Assembly: GCF_050611725.1 (NCBI RefSeq)
Contig: NZ_JBODJB010000001.1
Span: 1,922,001-1,986,000, forward strand
Direction: 5' to 3'
Length of the DNA: 64,000 nucleotides
DNA from: Ferruginibacter sp050611725
GTDB taxonomy: Bacteria; Bacteroidota; Bacteroidia; Chitinophagales; Chitinophagaceae
The translations under genes were made by a program, and so were the position numbers. A model generated the notes under the pieces. The model did no database searches. It worked only from the letters and a program-made list of their open reading frames with translations, and was not told the DNA's origin. Each line of letters opens with the position of its first letter. The first letter of the stretch is position 1. Positions 8,428 to 18,211 of the stretch are shown in pieces.

Positions 8428-10866
8428 ATGAAGCTAATTCAACGAATACATATTTTGTTGGTACTATGCATGGCAGGGCTTTTTAGCCAAGCACAAGTAA
8501 ACAAGCCTGAAGAAGTGCCTGATATTATTCTTTCTATTGCCAACGAACATTCAATGCCTGTTGTTGACGCAACAGTTGAACTGTTGCATGATAATAAATT
8601 GATAAAAGTAGCTATTACAGATTCAAACGGTATTGTGGTTTTTGAAAATATTTTAAAAGGAACATATGCTATTGCTGTTACACATGTCAATTATGCAGCA
8701 ATAACAATTACACAGGAATTTCCCTCTTCACAAACCAAAATGCCGATTATACTTAAGCCTCGTTCAACAACTATGCAGAGTGTAACTGTTAGTTCAAAGA
8801 AACCATTTATACAGCATACTGAAGGCAAGGTTATTTTGAATATAGATGCATCTATTACAAATGTCGGTGCTACTGTTTTGGAAGTGCTTGAAAAATCTCC
8901 CGGTGTAATGATTGACAGAAATGGCGATATTTCTCTTAAAGGCAAAGCAGGTGTATTGGTATTGATTGATGATAAGCCTACATTTTTATCCGGTACAGAA
9001 TTGAATAATTTACTTAGTAGCATGAATGCATCGCAGGTAGAAAAAATTGAATTGATGACAAATCCGCCTGCCAAATATGATGCAAGCGGCAATGCAGGAG
9101 TGATCAATATCAAAACAAAAAAGAGTAAAGCAAAAGGTTTTAACGGTTCGGTTACATTAACACAAGGGCAAGGTTTTTATCCAAAAGAAAACGGCAATGT
9201 GGTGTTGAATTATCGTACAGGCAAATTCAACATGTTCTTTAATTACAACATTAGTTACAACAAATACTTCACTACTATTTATGCATTGAGAAAGTATTAC
9301 GATAACGGACAATTGACCTCTGTTCTTGATCAACCTACACGTTTCACAAGCAATTATTTTACGAATACTGTAAAAACAGGAGTGGATTATTTTGTTACAC
9401 CAAAAACCACCATCGGTGCTGTGTTGAGTGCAAGCAGAACACATCGCAAAGCAGCAAGCAAAGCTACCGCTACATGGTTTAACGAGATGGGAATAAATGA
9501 TTCAACCGTTACAACTTACAGTAATAGCGATAATCCTTTTGAGAATTGGGCTACTAATGTAAATCTTCGGCATAAAATATCAACAACACAGGATATTGCC
9601 ATTGATGTTGATGGATTGAATTACAAAATTACCAACGAACAGGATTTTAAAAATAGTCTGCAAGGTTCCGGAGGATATACTGAGATGTCGAGAGGAAATA
9701 TTCCATCTGTGTTGAAGATCATTTCGGCAAAAGTGGATCATACTTTACATTTTGGAGGAGAGAGCATGTTGTTATCCGGTTTTAAATCTTCGCATATCAA
9801 TACAGATAACGTTGCATCTTATCAAAATTTTGATGGTACCGATTGGCAGGAAGATTATGGTAAGAGCAATCATTTTTTGTACAAGGAAAATATCAACGCT
9901 TTGTACAGCAGTATCGAAACAAAGTATAAACGTTTCAGTATGCAGGTAGGTTTGCGTTATGAGTTTACCAATTACGATGCACATCAGTTAGGTAATGTTG
10001 TACAGAAGGATTCTGCGTTCAGTCGAAAATACAGCGGCTTATTTCCGAGCGGCTATATAACTTATCAGGCCGATTCGTCTAACAGTTTTACACTAACTGC
10101 CGGCCGCCGAATAGACAGGCCTGCTTTTCAAAGCCTAAATCCTTTCACTTTTATCATTAATAAATATACCTATGAAACAGGCAATCCATTTATTGTTCCA
10201 CAGTATAGCTGGAACCTTGAGCTTACGCACCAATACAAAGAGTGGTTGATCTCTTCCGTGTCTTATAGTATTGTGAAGAATTATTTTTCTCAACTTTTTC
10301 TTACAGATATAAACACCGGTTTATTATTTTATTCTCAAGGGAATGTGGGTCGTACACACAATCTGGGGCTATCTGCCACTTTAATGATGTCGCCGCTGCA
10401 ATGGTGGTCGTTCAATTTACAGGCACAATACAATCATAAAGAATTGAAAGGATATGATGGTAATGAAAACTTTCGTTCAGACATTGATCAACTGAACATT
10501 AATCTTAGTAATCAGTTTACATTCGCAAAAAAATATAGCGGAGAAATTTCCGGCTATTACACTACCCGTGCCCGTAACGATCTTCAGGAATTGTTGTATC
10601 CAACAGGCCAATTGTCTATTGGAGTATCTCGACCCATACTAAAAAACAAGGGCACTGTGAAAATGAGTGTTCGTGATATTTTTTATACGCAGGCAATGGA
10701 AGGACTTACACAGTTTGAAAAAGCTACCGAGTATTTTATTGTTCGTAGAGATAGTCGTCTTGTTAACCTGTCTTTTACTTACAGATTCGGGAAAGCATAT
10801 AAAGTTAACAAACGTACTAGCGGCAGTGCCGGCGATGAAATAGATAGAGTGGGGAGTGGTAGGTAG
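8428..10866 (+). CDS. Outer-membrane beta-barrel protein, TonB-dependent-receptor-like
   Basis: The start is placed at the ATG at 8428 because it begins a classic signal peptide (MKLIQRIHILLVLCMAGLF, cleaved after SQA); the frame extends upstream only through a TTG inside an A/T-rich promoter-like segment. The product has 812 residues. Residues about 30-110 form a carboxypeptidase-regulatory-like beta domain (VVDATVELLHDNKLIKVAI), followed by a plug-like region (VLEVLEKSPGVMIDRNGDISLKGKAG is the usual pattern) and a C-terminal barrel rich in alternating aromatic strands. This is the OMP_b-brl_3 type common in Bacteroidota. The ligand is unknown and no SusD-like partner is adjacent. Confidence 0.85.
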   Translation: MKLIQRIHILLVLCMAGLFSQAQVNKPEEVPDIILSIANEHSMPVVDATVELLHDNKLIKVAITDSNGIVVFENILKGTYAIAVTHVNYAAITITQEFPSSQTKMPIILKPRSTTMQSVTVSSKKPFIQHTEGKVILNIDASITNVGATVLEVLEKSPGVMIDRNGDISLKGKAGVLVLIDDKPTFLSGTELNNLLSSMNASQVEKIELMTNPPAKYDASGNAGVINIKTKKSKAKGFNGSVTLTQGQGFYPKENGNVVLNYRTGKFNMFFNYNISYNKYFTTIYALRKYYDNGQLTSVLDQPTRFTSNYFTNTVKTGVDYFVTPKTTIGAVLSASRTHRKAASKATATWFNEMGINDSTVTTYSNSDNPFENWATNVNLRHKISTTQDIAIDVDGLNYKITNEQDFKNSLQGSGGYTEMSRGNIPSVLKIISAKVDHTLHFGGESMLLSGFKSSHINTDNVASYQNFDGTDWQEDYGKSNHFLYKENINALYSSIETKYKRFSMQVGLRYEFTNYDAHQLGNVVQKDSAFSRKYSGLFPSGYITYQADSSNSFTLTAGRRIDRPAFQSLNPFTFIINKYTYETGNPFIVPQYSWNLELTHQYKEWLISSVSYSIVKNYFSQLFLTDINTGLLFYSQGNVGRTHNLGLSATLMMSPLQWWSFNLQAQYNHKELKGYDGNENFRSDIDQLNINLSNQFTFAKKYSGEISGYYTTRARNDLQELLYPTGQLSIGVSRPILKNKGTVKMSVRDIFYTQAMEGLTQFEKATEYFIVRRDSRLVNLSFTYRFGKAYKVNKRTSGSAGDEIDRVGSGR

Positions 10867-10937
10867 GTTAGTCTTGTTTAGGTTTAGAATGTTTAGCCCA
10901 TTATTGGTTGCCGACAAACGATTTTCGATTATATTGG

Positions 10938-11192
10938 TTATTTCAAATTCCGTTCTTTTAAAAGTTCATCCAACTCTTTACTTCTTTTATTTTTCGGGTC
11001 GTTGATCATTCTGTAAATAATATACAAAGGAATTAACGTAAGCATTCCCCAACTGCTTTTCACAACACTGTAAAATATAATGCCTATTAAGAAGCCAATA
11101 AAGAATGCATTAGTTATGGAGGACGATTTCAATTTCTTTGCTTCGTCTAATAATTCTTGGTCTGATAATTCTGAAAGATCTTTATTTGCCAT
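10938..11192 (-). CDS. Small two-helix membrane protein, unknown function
   Basis: An 84-residue protein with an acidic amphipathic N-terminus (DLSELSDQELLDEAKKLKSS), two adjacent hydrophobic segments (about residues 27-45 and 48-63), and a basic/acidic tail (NKRSKELDELLKERNLK). It resembles small conserved hypothetical membrane proteins of Bacteroidota, and I assign no function. Its start lies 19 bases downstream of the stop of the PhnB-like gene (11212) on the same strand, so the two are probably one unit. Confidence 0.7.
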   Translation of the reverse strand: MANKDLSELSDQELLDEAKKLKSSSITNAFFIGFLIGIIFYSVVKSSWGMLTLIPLYIIYRMINDPKNKRSKELDELLKERNLK

Positions 11193-11211
11193 AGTTTATT
11201 TGTTTAATTGA

Positions 11212-11643
11212 TTATGCCTTATAATTCGAATCAAAATCTACCATCCATTCAATACCATATCTATCTCTAAACATACCAAAATATGAACCCCAAGGGCTGT
11301 CTGAAATAGGCATTTCAATTTGCCCGCCTGCCGAAAGTCCATTGAATAATTTATCAGCCTCTTCTTTGGTTGCTGCACTAATTACAATTTTACTTCTGTT
11401 CTCATTTTCATTAGTTCGACCTAGTATTTCAGGTACATCATTAGCCATTAAAATACTATTGCCTATTGGTAAAGCAATGTGCATTATTTTATTCGCTTCA
11501 TTTTCTGCTACCGGAAATTCATCACTTGCTAGATCTTTGAAACGCATTATTTTGGCAAACTCTCCACCAAATACTGATCTGTAAAAGTTGAAAGCTTCTT
11601 CTGCATTTCCGTTGAAATTAATGTGTGGATTGATATGTGCCAT
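11212..11643 (-). CDS. VOC superfamily protein, PhnB-like
   Basis: This 143-residue protein has the paired beta-alpha-beta-beta-beta modules of the vicinal oxygen chelate fold. The start MAHINPHINFNGNAEEAFNFY and the middle SILMANDVPEILG, with the end RYGIEWMVDFD, match the PhnB/YjdN-type subgroup, often labelled glyoxalase/bleomycin-resistance-like. The actual substrate is unknown, and no adjacent phosphonate genes support a phosphonate role. Confidence 0.85.
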   Translation of the reverse strand: MAHINPHINFNGNAEEAFNFYRSVFGGEFAKIMRFKDLASDEFPVAENEANKIMHIALPIGNSILMANDVPEILGRTNENENRSKIVISAATKEEADKLFNGLSAGGQIEMPISDSPWGSYFGMFRDRYGIEWMVDFDSNYKA

Positions 11644-11666
11644 AGTTTTTATTTTTTATTGTAATT

Positions 11667-11674
11667 CAAATGTA
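11667..11674 (-). promoter_or_regulatory. Candidate -7 promoter element of the PhnB-like gene
   Basis: On the minus strand TACATTTG matches the Bacteroidota -7 consensus TAnnTTTG, 23 bases upstream of the start codon at 11643. I see no well-spaced -33 TTTG. Confidence 0.45.
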
Positions 11675-11786
11675 CAGCTTAAGTACAAAATAGATAGGTT
11701 ATGGATGCGTCAAAAAAGAGGTGTTCTGCGACAAAAGGCCACTAATAAATACGATTTAACCTCTAAACATTCTAAGCCATTTCCTC

Positions 11787-11794
11787 TATCTTTG
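11787..11794 (+). promoter_or_regulatory. Candidate -7 promoter element of prfB
   Basis: TATCTTTG is a perfect TAnnTTTG and ends four bases before the prfB ATG at 11799. Transcription would start at or within a few bases of the start codon, giving a leaderless or nearly leaderless mRNA. Confidence 0.55.
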
Positions 11795-11798
11795 CATC

Positions 11799-12888
11799 AT
11801 GACAACAGAACAATTAAAGGATATAAGAGACCGTGTTTTGGTTTTGAGGAGGTTTCTTTGACGTCGATAATCGACAAGCTAAAATAGACAACGACAAACA
11901 ACTTTCACTTTCTCCTGGCTTTTGGGATGATAATGCCAGAGCCACTTCCATTTTAAAAGAAATAAAAGTGCACGAGTATTGGGTAGATATGTACCATGCT
12001 GTTGATACAGCTGTGGAAGACTATGCCGTACTCTTTGAGTTTTGGAAAGCCGGTGAAACAACCGAAGAAGATGTAAGGGAAGCCTACAACCTTGCAATAG
12101 AAAAAGTTGAAGAAGCCGAATTTAAAAGTACGCTCAATGAGCCTGAAGATGAGCTCACTGCTATTATGGAAATTAACAGTGGCGCTGGTGGTACCGAAAG
12201 TCAAGACTGGGCAGAAATGCTAGCACGTATGTTTAGAATGTACGGCGAAAAACAGGGTTGGACAGTTACTGAAATGGATTGGCAATGGGGCGATGGAGCA
12301 GGTATCAAAACCTGTACCTATAAATTTGAAGGCCCTTTTGCGTATGGCTTTTTAAGATCAGAAACAGGAGTACATCGCTTGGTACGTATATCTCCGTTCG
12401 ATAGTAATGCAAGAAGACATACAAGTTTTGTTTCCGTGAATGTATATCCGCTAGTAGATGATACGATCAACATTGAAATAAATCCTGCGGATGTAAAAAT
12501 GGAAACCTCACGAAGTGGTGGTGCCGGCGGACAAAATGTAAACAAAGTAGAAACAAAAGTGCAACTAACGCATATACCTACGGGTATTGTAGTGGTTTGC
12601 CAGCAAGATAGAAGCCAGTTAGGTAACAGAGAATTGGCCATGCAAATGTTGAAGAGTCGTTTGTATGAAATTGAATTGCAAAAACGCAATGAATTAAAAG
12701 ATGCCAATAACAGCAAAAAGAAAAAGATAGAATGGGGTAGTCAGATACGTTCCTATGTTTTCCATCCTTATAAAATGATCAAAGATCACCGTACTGATTA
12801 TGAAGTTGGTAATGTAGGTCCGGTGATGGATGGGGAGTTGGATGGGTTTATAAAAGCGTATTTGATGAGTGAGAAAGAAACGGATTAA
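11799..12888 (+). CDS. prfB: Peptide chain release factor 2, expressed by +1 programmed frameshift
   Basis: RF2 ends translation at UGA and UAA. The gene starts at ATG 11799, reads 20 codons and meets an in-frame TGA at 11859-11861. Skipping T11859 puts the ribosome into the frame starting GAC at 11860, which is open to 12888. The joined protein has 362 residues, the normal RF2 length. The main frame holds SPFDSNARR (the SPF stop-recognition tripeptide of RF2) and SGGAGGQNVNKVETKV with the catalytic GGQ. The junction reads ...LRRFL-DVDNRQAKIDND, matching the RF2 N-terminal helix region. The usual autoregulation applies: low RF2 allows pausing at UGA and the shift. Confidence 0.95.
11847..11861 (+). 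promoter_or_regulatory. Programmed +1 frameshift site of prfB
   Basis: AGGAGG at 11847-11852 is a Shine-Dalgarno-like stimulator. Three bases later comes CTT TGA C (slip codon CTT at 11856-11858, stop TGA at 11859-11861, then C). This is the canonical RF2 frameshift layout. It is notable because ordinary start codons in this window have almost no Shine-Dalgarno sequences. Confidence 0.93.
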
Positions 12889-12997
12889 TTTGGTGATTTG
12901 ATGATTTGGTAATTCCTTCAATTTGAAATAGCACAAATTTACAAAGTAGTATTCTTCAATACATCGTCAAATTATCAAATTACCAAATCATCAATTT
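12887..12997. repeat. Intergenic hairpin made of GATTTGGTAATT-type words
   Basis: The left arm 12887-12914 and right arm 12970-12997 are inverted repeats with a perfect 16-bp core (TGATGATTTGGTAATT at 12899-12914 and its complement at 12978-12993). Each arm consists of degenerate GATTTGRT units. It lies between prfB and pruA. Confidence 0.75.
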
Positions 12998-13031
12998 GAT
13001 TTATTAACTTTAAAGTCTAAATTTCTGTGTT

Positions 13032-14666
13032 ATGCAATTCGGCGATTTTTATTACCCCCTACCTGCAAATGAGCCCGTACTACAATATGCTCCGGGCAGC
13101 AAAGAAAAAGCAGCATTAAAAGCAGCTTTAAAACAACTAAAAAGTGAAAAGATAGAAGTGCCGATGTACATTGGCGCCGATGAAGTACACACTGCGAATA
13201 AATCAACCATGCATCCGCCACATCAACACAAGCACGTGTTGGGGACTTACAGCGAAGGCGATGCCGGTCATGTAAAGAAAGCGATCAATGCTGCTTTAAA
13301 AGCAAAAGATAAATGGGCCAACCTTAGCTGGGAGAACAGAGCCAATATATTTTTAAAAGCGGCCGATCTGTTGGCAACAAAATACCGTTTTCAAATGGTT
13401 GCCGCTACCATGCACGGACAAAGTAAAAATGCTTACCAGGCAGAAATTGATTCGGCTTGTGAGTTAATAGATTTCTTACGTTTTAATGTTCATTTTTTAA
13501 GTGAGATTTATCGGCAGCAACCCATCAGTGTTGCCGGCATACAGAACAGAGTAGAGTACAGGCCTCTGGAAGGATTTGTATTGGCGGTATCTCCGTTCAA
13601 TTTTACTGCTATTGGAGGAAACCTCCCTACAAGTGCTGCCATGTGTGGTAATGTGGTGGTATGGAAACCGGCACATACACAGGTTTACTCTGCACAATTA
13701 TTTATGCGTATTTTAAAAGAAGCAGGGTTACCTAACGGTGTTATCAATTTAATTTATGTAGATGGCCCGGTGTTGGGAGAAGAGTGTTTCAATCATCCTG
13801 ACTTTGCCGGTGTACACTTTACCGGTAGTACAGGTGTGTTTAATCATATGTGGAAGACGATAGGGGAAAATATGAGTAAATACAAATCGTATCCTCGTAT
13901 TGTTGGAGAAACAGGCGGTAAAGATTTTGTGTTAATACATAAATCTGCTAATCCTGATGTAGTTGTTGCTGCATTATTAAGAGGTGCTTTTGAATATCAG
14001 GGGCAAAAATGTAGCGCTGCATCTAGAGCCTACCTTCCTTCTAATATTGCTACAGAAATAAAAAAGAAAATGGTTGCCGAACTCAAAGAAATGAAAATGG
14101 GTTCTGTAGAAGATTTTACCAATTTTGTAAATGCGGTGATTGATGAAAAAAGTTTTGATAAGATAGAACGCTATATCAAAAATGCAAGAAAAAGAGATAG
14201 CGGTGCAAAAGTGATTGCAGGAGGAAAGTGTGATAAAACCGAAGGCTACTTCATCGAACCAACAGTAATAGAAACAACGGATCCGTATTATGTAACAATG
14301 TGCGAAGAGATATTTGGCCCGGTATTGACCATTTATGTTTATGACGAAAATAAATTTGATGATATTTTAAAGATCGTTGACAATACTTCTCCTTATGCTT
14401 TAACAGGTGCTATCATTGCACAAGACAGATATGCAGTAGAGTTGGCAACAAATAAATTACGCAACAGTGCCGGTAATTTTTACATTAACGATAAACCTAC
14501 AGGTGCCGTTGTTGGTCAGCAGCCATTCGGAGGTGCAAGAGCAAGCGGTACAAATGATAAGGCAGGTAGCATTTTGAATTTATACAGATGGTTGAGTGCA
14601 AGAACAGTGAAGGAAGTTTTAACACCGGTTACAGATTATCGTTATCCTTTCTTACAAGAGAAATAA
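13032..14666 (+). CDS. pruA: L-glutamate gamma-semialdehyde (delta-1-pyrroline-5-carboxylate) dehydrogenase
   Basis: This aldehyde-dehydrogenase-family enzyme oxidises glutamate semialdehyde to glutamate with NAD+, the second step of proline breakdown. It has 544 residues, the length of the eukaryote-like long form common in Bacteroidota. The catalytic cysteine is C327 in the motif GQKCSAASRAY, and the general-base glutamate is E293 in VGETGGKDF. AVSPFNFTAIGGNLPTSAA and VVWKPAHTQVYSA are the cofactor-binding blocks typical of P5C dehydrogenases. The proline dehydrogenase partner is not in this window. A bidirectional terminator follows. Confidence 0.93.
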   Translation: MQFGDFYYPLPANEPVLQYAPGSKEKAALKAALKQLKSEKIEVPMYIGADEVHTANKSTMHPPHQHKHVLGTYSEGDAGHVKKAINAALKAKDKWANLSWENRANIFLKAADLLATKYRFQMVAATMHGQSKNAYQAEIDSACELIDFLRFNVHFLSEIYRQQPISVAGIQNRVEYRPLEGFVLAVSPFNFTAIGGNLPTSAAMCGNVVVWKPAHTQVYSAQLFMRILKEAGLPNGVINLIYVDGPVLGEECFNHPDFAGVHFTGSTGVFNHMWKTIGENMSKYKSYPRIVGETGGKDFVLIHKSANPDVVVAALLRGAFEYQGQKCSAASRAYLPSNIATEIKKKMVAELKEMKMGSVEDFTNFVNAVIDEKSFDKIERYIKNARKRDSGAKVIAGGKCDKTEGYFIEPTVIETTDPYYVTMCEEIFGPVLTIYVYDENKFDDILKIVDNTSPYALTGAIIAQDRYAVELATNKLRNSAGNFYINDKPTGAVVGQQPFGGARASGTNDKAGSILNLYRWLSARTVKEVLTPVTDYRYPFLQEK

Positions 14667-14683
14667 TGAATCTGCTTATTAAT

Positions 14684-14717
14684 AAAAGATCCGAAGTTAT
14701 TAGCTTCGGATCTTTTG
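14684..14717. terminator. Bidirectional intrinsic terminator between pruA and the metalloprotease gene
   Basis: A 13-bp stem (AAAAGATCCGAAG paired with CTTCGGATCTTTT) closes a seven-base loop, with A-rich and T-rich flanks on the two sides. It sits between two convergent genes and can serve both. Confidence 0.85.
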
Positions 14718-14723
14718 TTATAA

Positions 14724-17700
14724 TTAGTTCTGTTGTATGGTGAAATTGTCGGGCACTCTGAATACTTTCTCTGGCATTACAGTAAGTGTCGAGTTTGGCG
14801 ATACTGTATAGGGTATATCTAACAAGCATTCTCCGCCAATGATTGGATCAATGACAATAGTGCTTCCTGCAATCAGTGTTGCCGGCGGTTTAGAACTGTT
14901 TACCCAGTTTGAAGCATCACTCCAGTTACCATTGCCATTGAAAATATAGGTCAGGTCCAAAGCTGTGGTCGATGCCGAACAAACCTGAATGCCCCATCCC
15001 GTTAAACTGCCAGTATTACTTCCTACATTATCAGTAACCGTTAGTGTCCAGGTTCCGGCACTTGATTGTCCGTTAAATGCCGATAACAAGTTTTGTGGCA
15101 CTACTGTAATGTTGCCTATTGGCGGGCATGGAAAGGTTGCTGTGCTTGCCTGATCGTCAAGATTCAAACTAAAATTTCTGAACCTTGCCCCCGTATTACA
15201 TATTTGATCAAATAATACAACACTTGTATTATTAGGGCCGGTTAACGTAAATGTAAGATCGGTGATCCAATTATGTGTACCCACAAGGCCAACAACATTT
15301 AAGTCGGTAATGGTTGCACTGCTATCGATCGGTATTGTAAGTGCAGAAGTAATTGTGCCTATGGCAGGAATGGCTTTCGGTACTTCAGGACTTTGGCTTA
15401 CAAATGTGTAACATCCGTTAATGCCTGTTTTAAATAAAAACTGATCGGAATATGTACTGCTGCCGCAACTGTTAAAAGCTTTCACTCTCCAGTAATAAAT
15501 AGTATTCTGATTTAAAGGCGTTGTTAAAGTATAGTTGTTGCTACTTATGTTTGAAATGGATTGTACTGTTGTGGCAAATATATTTGAAAGTGATATTTCC
15601 AAAGTATATGAAGTTGCTGTAGGCACTGCCGACCAGTTAAATGTAGTTGATGCACTTTGACCAATTGCCAGGTCTGCAGGCGTTATAAGATTTGGTGCTG
15701 CCGGAGCAGGATTTCCTTTAGTGATCGTTATTACTCTTGATCTTATTATTGTACCTGATGTGCCCGTAACCGTTATGTTATAGTTGCCAGGTGCAAGTGT
15801 ATTGGTGTTATTAAGTGTCACAAATGCAGTATCTCCCGGAGTAACGGGGTTAGTTGTATAGCTCAAGCTTGTTCCTACAGGGTTGTCTGATACAGATAAT
15901 ATTATTGGTGTTGAGTAATTCCCGATTGAAGTGCTAGGGATCTTTCCCGTGGCACTTGCGTCATCACATATTTTTACAGTATCGGCAATGCCAAAATTAT
16001 AGGTAGGGGTAGTACTTGTAATTGAAAAGTTATTGTTGGAGATATCATAGAAAACATTGCCTACACTCATTACTCTTATACGTGCCGTTGTTGTAACATT
16101 TTCCGGAACCGTAATGTTTTCTGTACCGTCATTAGCTGTAGAAGCCAACAGGGTAATGGGATAAGTTAATCCGCCGTCGGTTGATAATTGTATGGTTACA
16201 TTGGCACAGTTGACCGGAGCAATATTAGTATTGGCTGTACTCCATGTAATAGTTCTCGATTCGCCTGCGTTCCATACAATACTTGTTGCGGTTGGATAAG
16301 TAACAACAAATGGGCCTGAGTTGCCATCAACAGTTGCAGACATTTCTGCAAAACATACACCACCTCCATCGGCACGGTTATCCCTTGCCGTTAGTCTGAA
16401 AAGAAGTGTACGGCCATAAGATGGCAGTAATTCTCCTTTGGTGGTGGTATTATTGATAACATCAGATAATTTTGGAAAATATCTGGTGCCTGTACTAACA
16501 GGAGGGAATGACCGGAAAATAGGGGCATTGCCGCTTGGGTTATTCCATGTACCGAAAGGGCCACCAACATTGATCTGATCCCAGCTGTATGTTAAGGCAT
16601 CATTATTTGCATCAGTAGCGCTGCCGGTTAAAATAAACGGGGTAGATTTTGGAATGGTATAATTTGTGAGCGCAGCAACCACCGGAGGTGTATTACCAGT
16701 ACTTGTTTTCACTGCACAACTATTGCCAAACCCATTAATTGTATAGGTAGATACCTGATCAAAACTTACCGGATGAAAATATGGGTCACTGTGTGGTTGA
16801 AGATCATCTGTGCCACAAATACCTGCATAGGCCATAATACTGCTTCCGCTGCCCGGTTCTGCATTCGTTGTATTACTTCCGTTTCCACTACAAGCCCCTA
16901 AAGTTGAGTTGAACGGATGATCGGCACCTAAAGCATGTCCCATCTCATGCGATACATAATCGATATCGTAAGGATCACCAACCGGAACATCCAGGCCTGT
17001 AATAGAAGTAGCCTTTTCGCCGGTACGGCATACAATACCTAAGCCGGAATAACCACCTCCACCAGTGCTGAAAGTATGCCCCATATCATAATTGAGGTTA
17101 CCAATGTTGGCATCAATTACAGTCTGACTTTCATCTATCAATATAGTTTCGTTGTTGTTGCCTGTAAACGGATCTGTTGCCGGGTTGGTATAAACAATAT
17201 TTGCTTCATTTGCCACCAAAACAAGGTGTACATCAATTTCCTTTTGATAAACTCCATCAACTCTGTTTACTGTAGTTACAATTGCCGATAAAGCCTGTGC
17301 AACAGTAGGATTGGTCAATCCTGTAGCTGCTCTGGCATATTCGCCGGTACAAGCTACTGCAAGCCTGTAGGTTCTGAGTTGCGTACCGATGCATTGCTTT
17401 GCCTGCACAGCCTCAGTTCTTGCAAGTCTTTTTATTCTATTGGTGTCAATGCGTACACCACGTTCAATAAATACTTCGTTTTTTACAAAATCGGATTTGT
17501 AATAAGAGATATAATTAGCTCTGTCGTTCTGAGCATAATTATCAATAAATACCGATGAAGTAACAGGAGACAAGATCATGGCATGAAAACCCAAAGGCGT
17601 CATATCTAATGTGATGGTTGCAGTTTTATCATCTATGCCTTGTCCAGAATATGTTTTGATGTCAGGAAATTGATCCTGTAATTCAGGAGCCATTACACTT

Positions 17701-17999
17701 GTTTCCCAAACAGTGAACTTTGATGTTGTTCCATCGGGCATTGGAATGGAGAGAATATTATCAGTTGTAATTCCTGTATTTCTATTTACTGCTGATAAGT
17801 GTTTGAAAAAACTTTTCAATGAAGTTGTATCCAGATTCACTGTTCTGTATTTTTTCGGAACAATGACTCTTTTTAATGCAGGATTTTTGATACGCAGTTC
17901 TGATACATCCTTAAAAAAAACTTTCTGAGCTGTAACGGAAATTGCACAGCTTAAAAAGAAAACCAACGTAAGTAATAGTTTTGTAAAATTGCTTTTCAT
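14724..17999 (-). CDS. Large secreted zinc metalloprotease (reprolysin-like) with Fn3-like and P/Homo B domains
   Basis: A 1091-residue exported protein starting with a signal peptide (MKSNFTKLLLTLVFFLSCA, cleaved after VTAQ). Residues about 25-195 look like a propeptide. The catalytic domain begins near residue 203 and carries HEMGHALGADH, an HExxHxxGxxH zinc site with H351, E352, H355 and H361. Beta-sandwich domains follow: one Fn3-like near 770-860 (FNWSAVPTATSYTLEIS) and a proprotein-convertase P-like domain near 885-1015 (THNWITDLTFTLTGPN...SSAGTWTLTVTDN...GSLTGWGIQVC). The tail (NGNGNWSDASNWVN) resembles beta-helix-type repeats. I do not see the usual T9SS sorting domain with its PNP motif, so the export and anchoring route is uncertain. 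Likely role: extracellular protein digestion. Confidence 0.85.
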   Translation of the reverse strand: MKSNFTKLLLTLVFFLSCAISVTAQKVFFKDVSELRIKNPALKRVIVPKKYRTVNLDTTSLKSFFKHLSAVNRNTGITTDNILSIPMPDGTTSKFTVWETSVMAPELQDQFPDIKTYSGQGIDDKTATITLDMTPLGFHAMILSPVTSSVFIDNYAQNDRANYISYYKSDFVKNEVFIERGVRIDTNRIKRLARTEAVQAKQCIGTQLRTYRLAVACTGEYARAATGLTNPTVAQALSAIVTTVNRVDGVYQKEIDVHLVLVANEANIVYTNPATDPFTGNNNETILIDESQTVIDANIGNLNYDMGHTFSTGGGGYSGLGIVCRTGEKATSITGLDVPVGDPYDIDYVSHEMGHALGADHPFNSTLGACSGNGSNTTNAEPGSGSSIMAYAGICGTDDLQPHSDPYFHPVSFDQVSTYTINGFGNSCAVKTSTGNTPPVVAALTNYTIPKSTPFILTGSATDANNDALTYSWDQINVGGPFGTWNNPSGNAPIFRSFPPVSTGTRYFPKLSDVINNTTTKGELLPSYGRTLLFRLTARDNRADGGGVCFAEMSATVDGNSGPFVVTYPTATSIVWNAGESRTITWSTANTNIAPVNCANVTIQLSTDGGLTYPITLLASTANDGTENITVPENVTTTARIRVMSVGNVFYDISNNNFSITSTTPTYNFGIADTVKICDDASATGKIPSTSIGNYSTPIILSVSDNPVGTSLSYTTNPVTPGDTAFVTLNNTNTLAPGNYNITVTGTSGTIIRSRVITITKGNPAPAAPNLITPADLAIGQSASTTFNWSAVPTATSYTLEISLSNIFATTVQSISNISSNNYTLTTPLNQNTIYYWRVKAFNSCGSSTYSDQFLFKTGINGCYTFVSQSPEVPKAIPAIGTITSALTIPIDSSATITDLNVVGLVGTHNWITDLTFTLTGPNNTSVVLFDQICNTGARFRNFSLNLDDQASTATFPCPPIGNITVVPQNLLSAFNGQSSAGTWTLTVTDNVGSNTGSLTGWGIQVCSASTTALDLTYIFNGNGNWSDASNWVNSSKPPATLIAGSTIVIDPIIGGECLLDIPYTVSPNSTLTVMPEKVFRVPDNFTIQQN

Positions 18000-18203
18000 G
18001 GATCTGTTTTACTGATCTTTTAATTGTATAATAATAAGGAAAAAACAAGAAGGGTAAATATCTGCAAAATATTTTACATATTTCGTTATTATGGCGATGT
18101 TTTTTGACAAATCTGTTGCTTTTCGGCTCAAAAATTACCGATTTTATATTTATTTGAAACAATTGCGAATTTCATGGGTAAATTATTTTATAGCTCAAAA
18201 CAC

Positions 18204-18211
18204 TATCTTTG
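18204..18211 (+). promoter_or_regulatory. Candidate -7 promoter element of pyrR
   Basis: TATCTTTG matches TAnnTTTG exactly, 25 bases before the GTG start of pyrR. The leader would be only about 20 bases long, too short for a PyrR-type RNA attenuator. Confidence 0.5.

Noticed and set aside
11588..11887. Plus-strand frame of 99 codons overlapping the prfB start
   Set aside because: It crosses the PhnB promoter and the prfB start in another frame and has no family resemblance.
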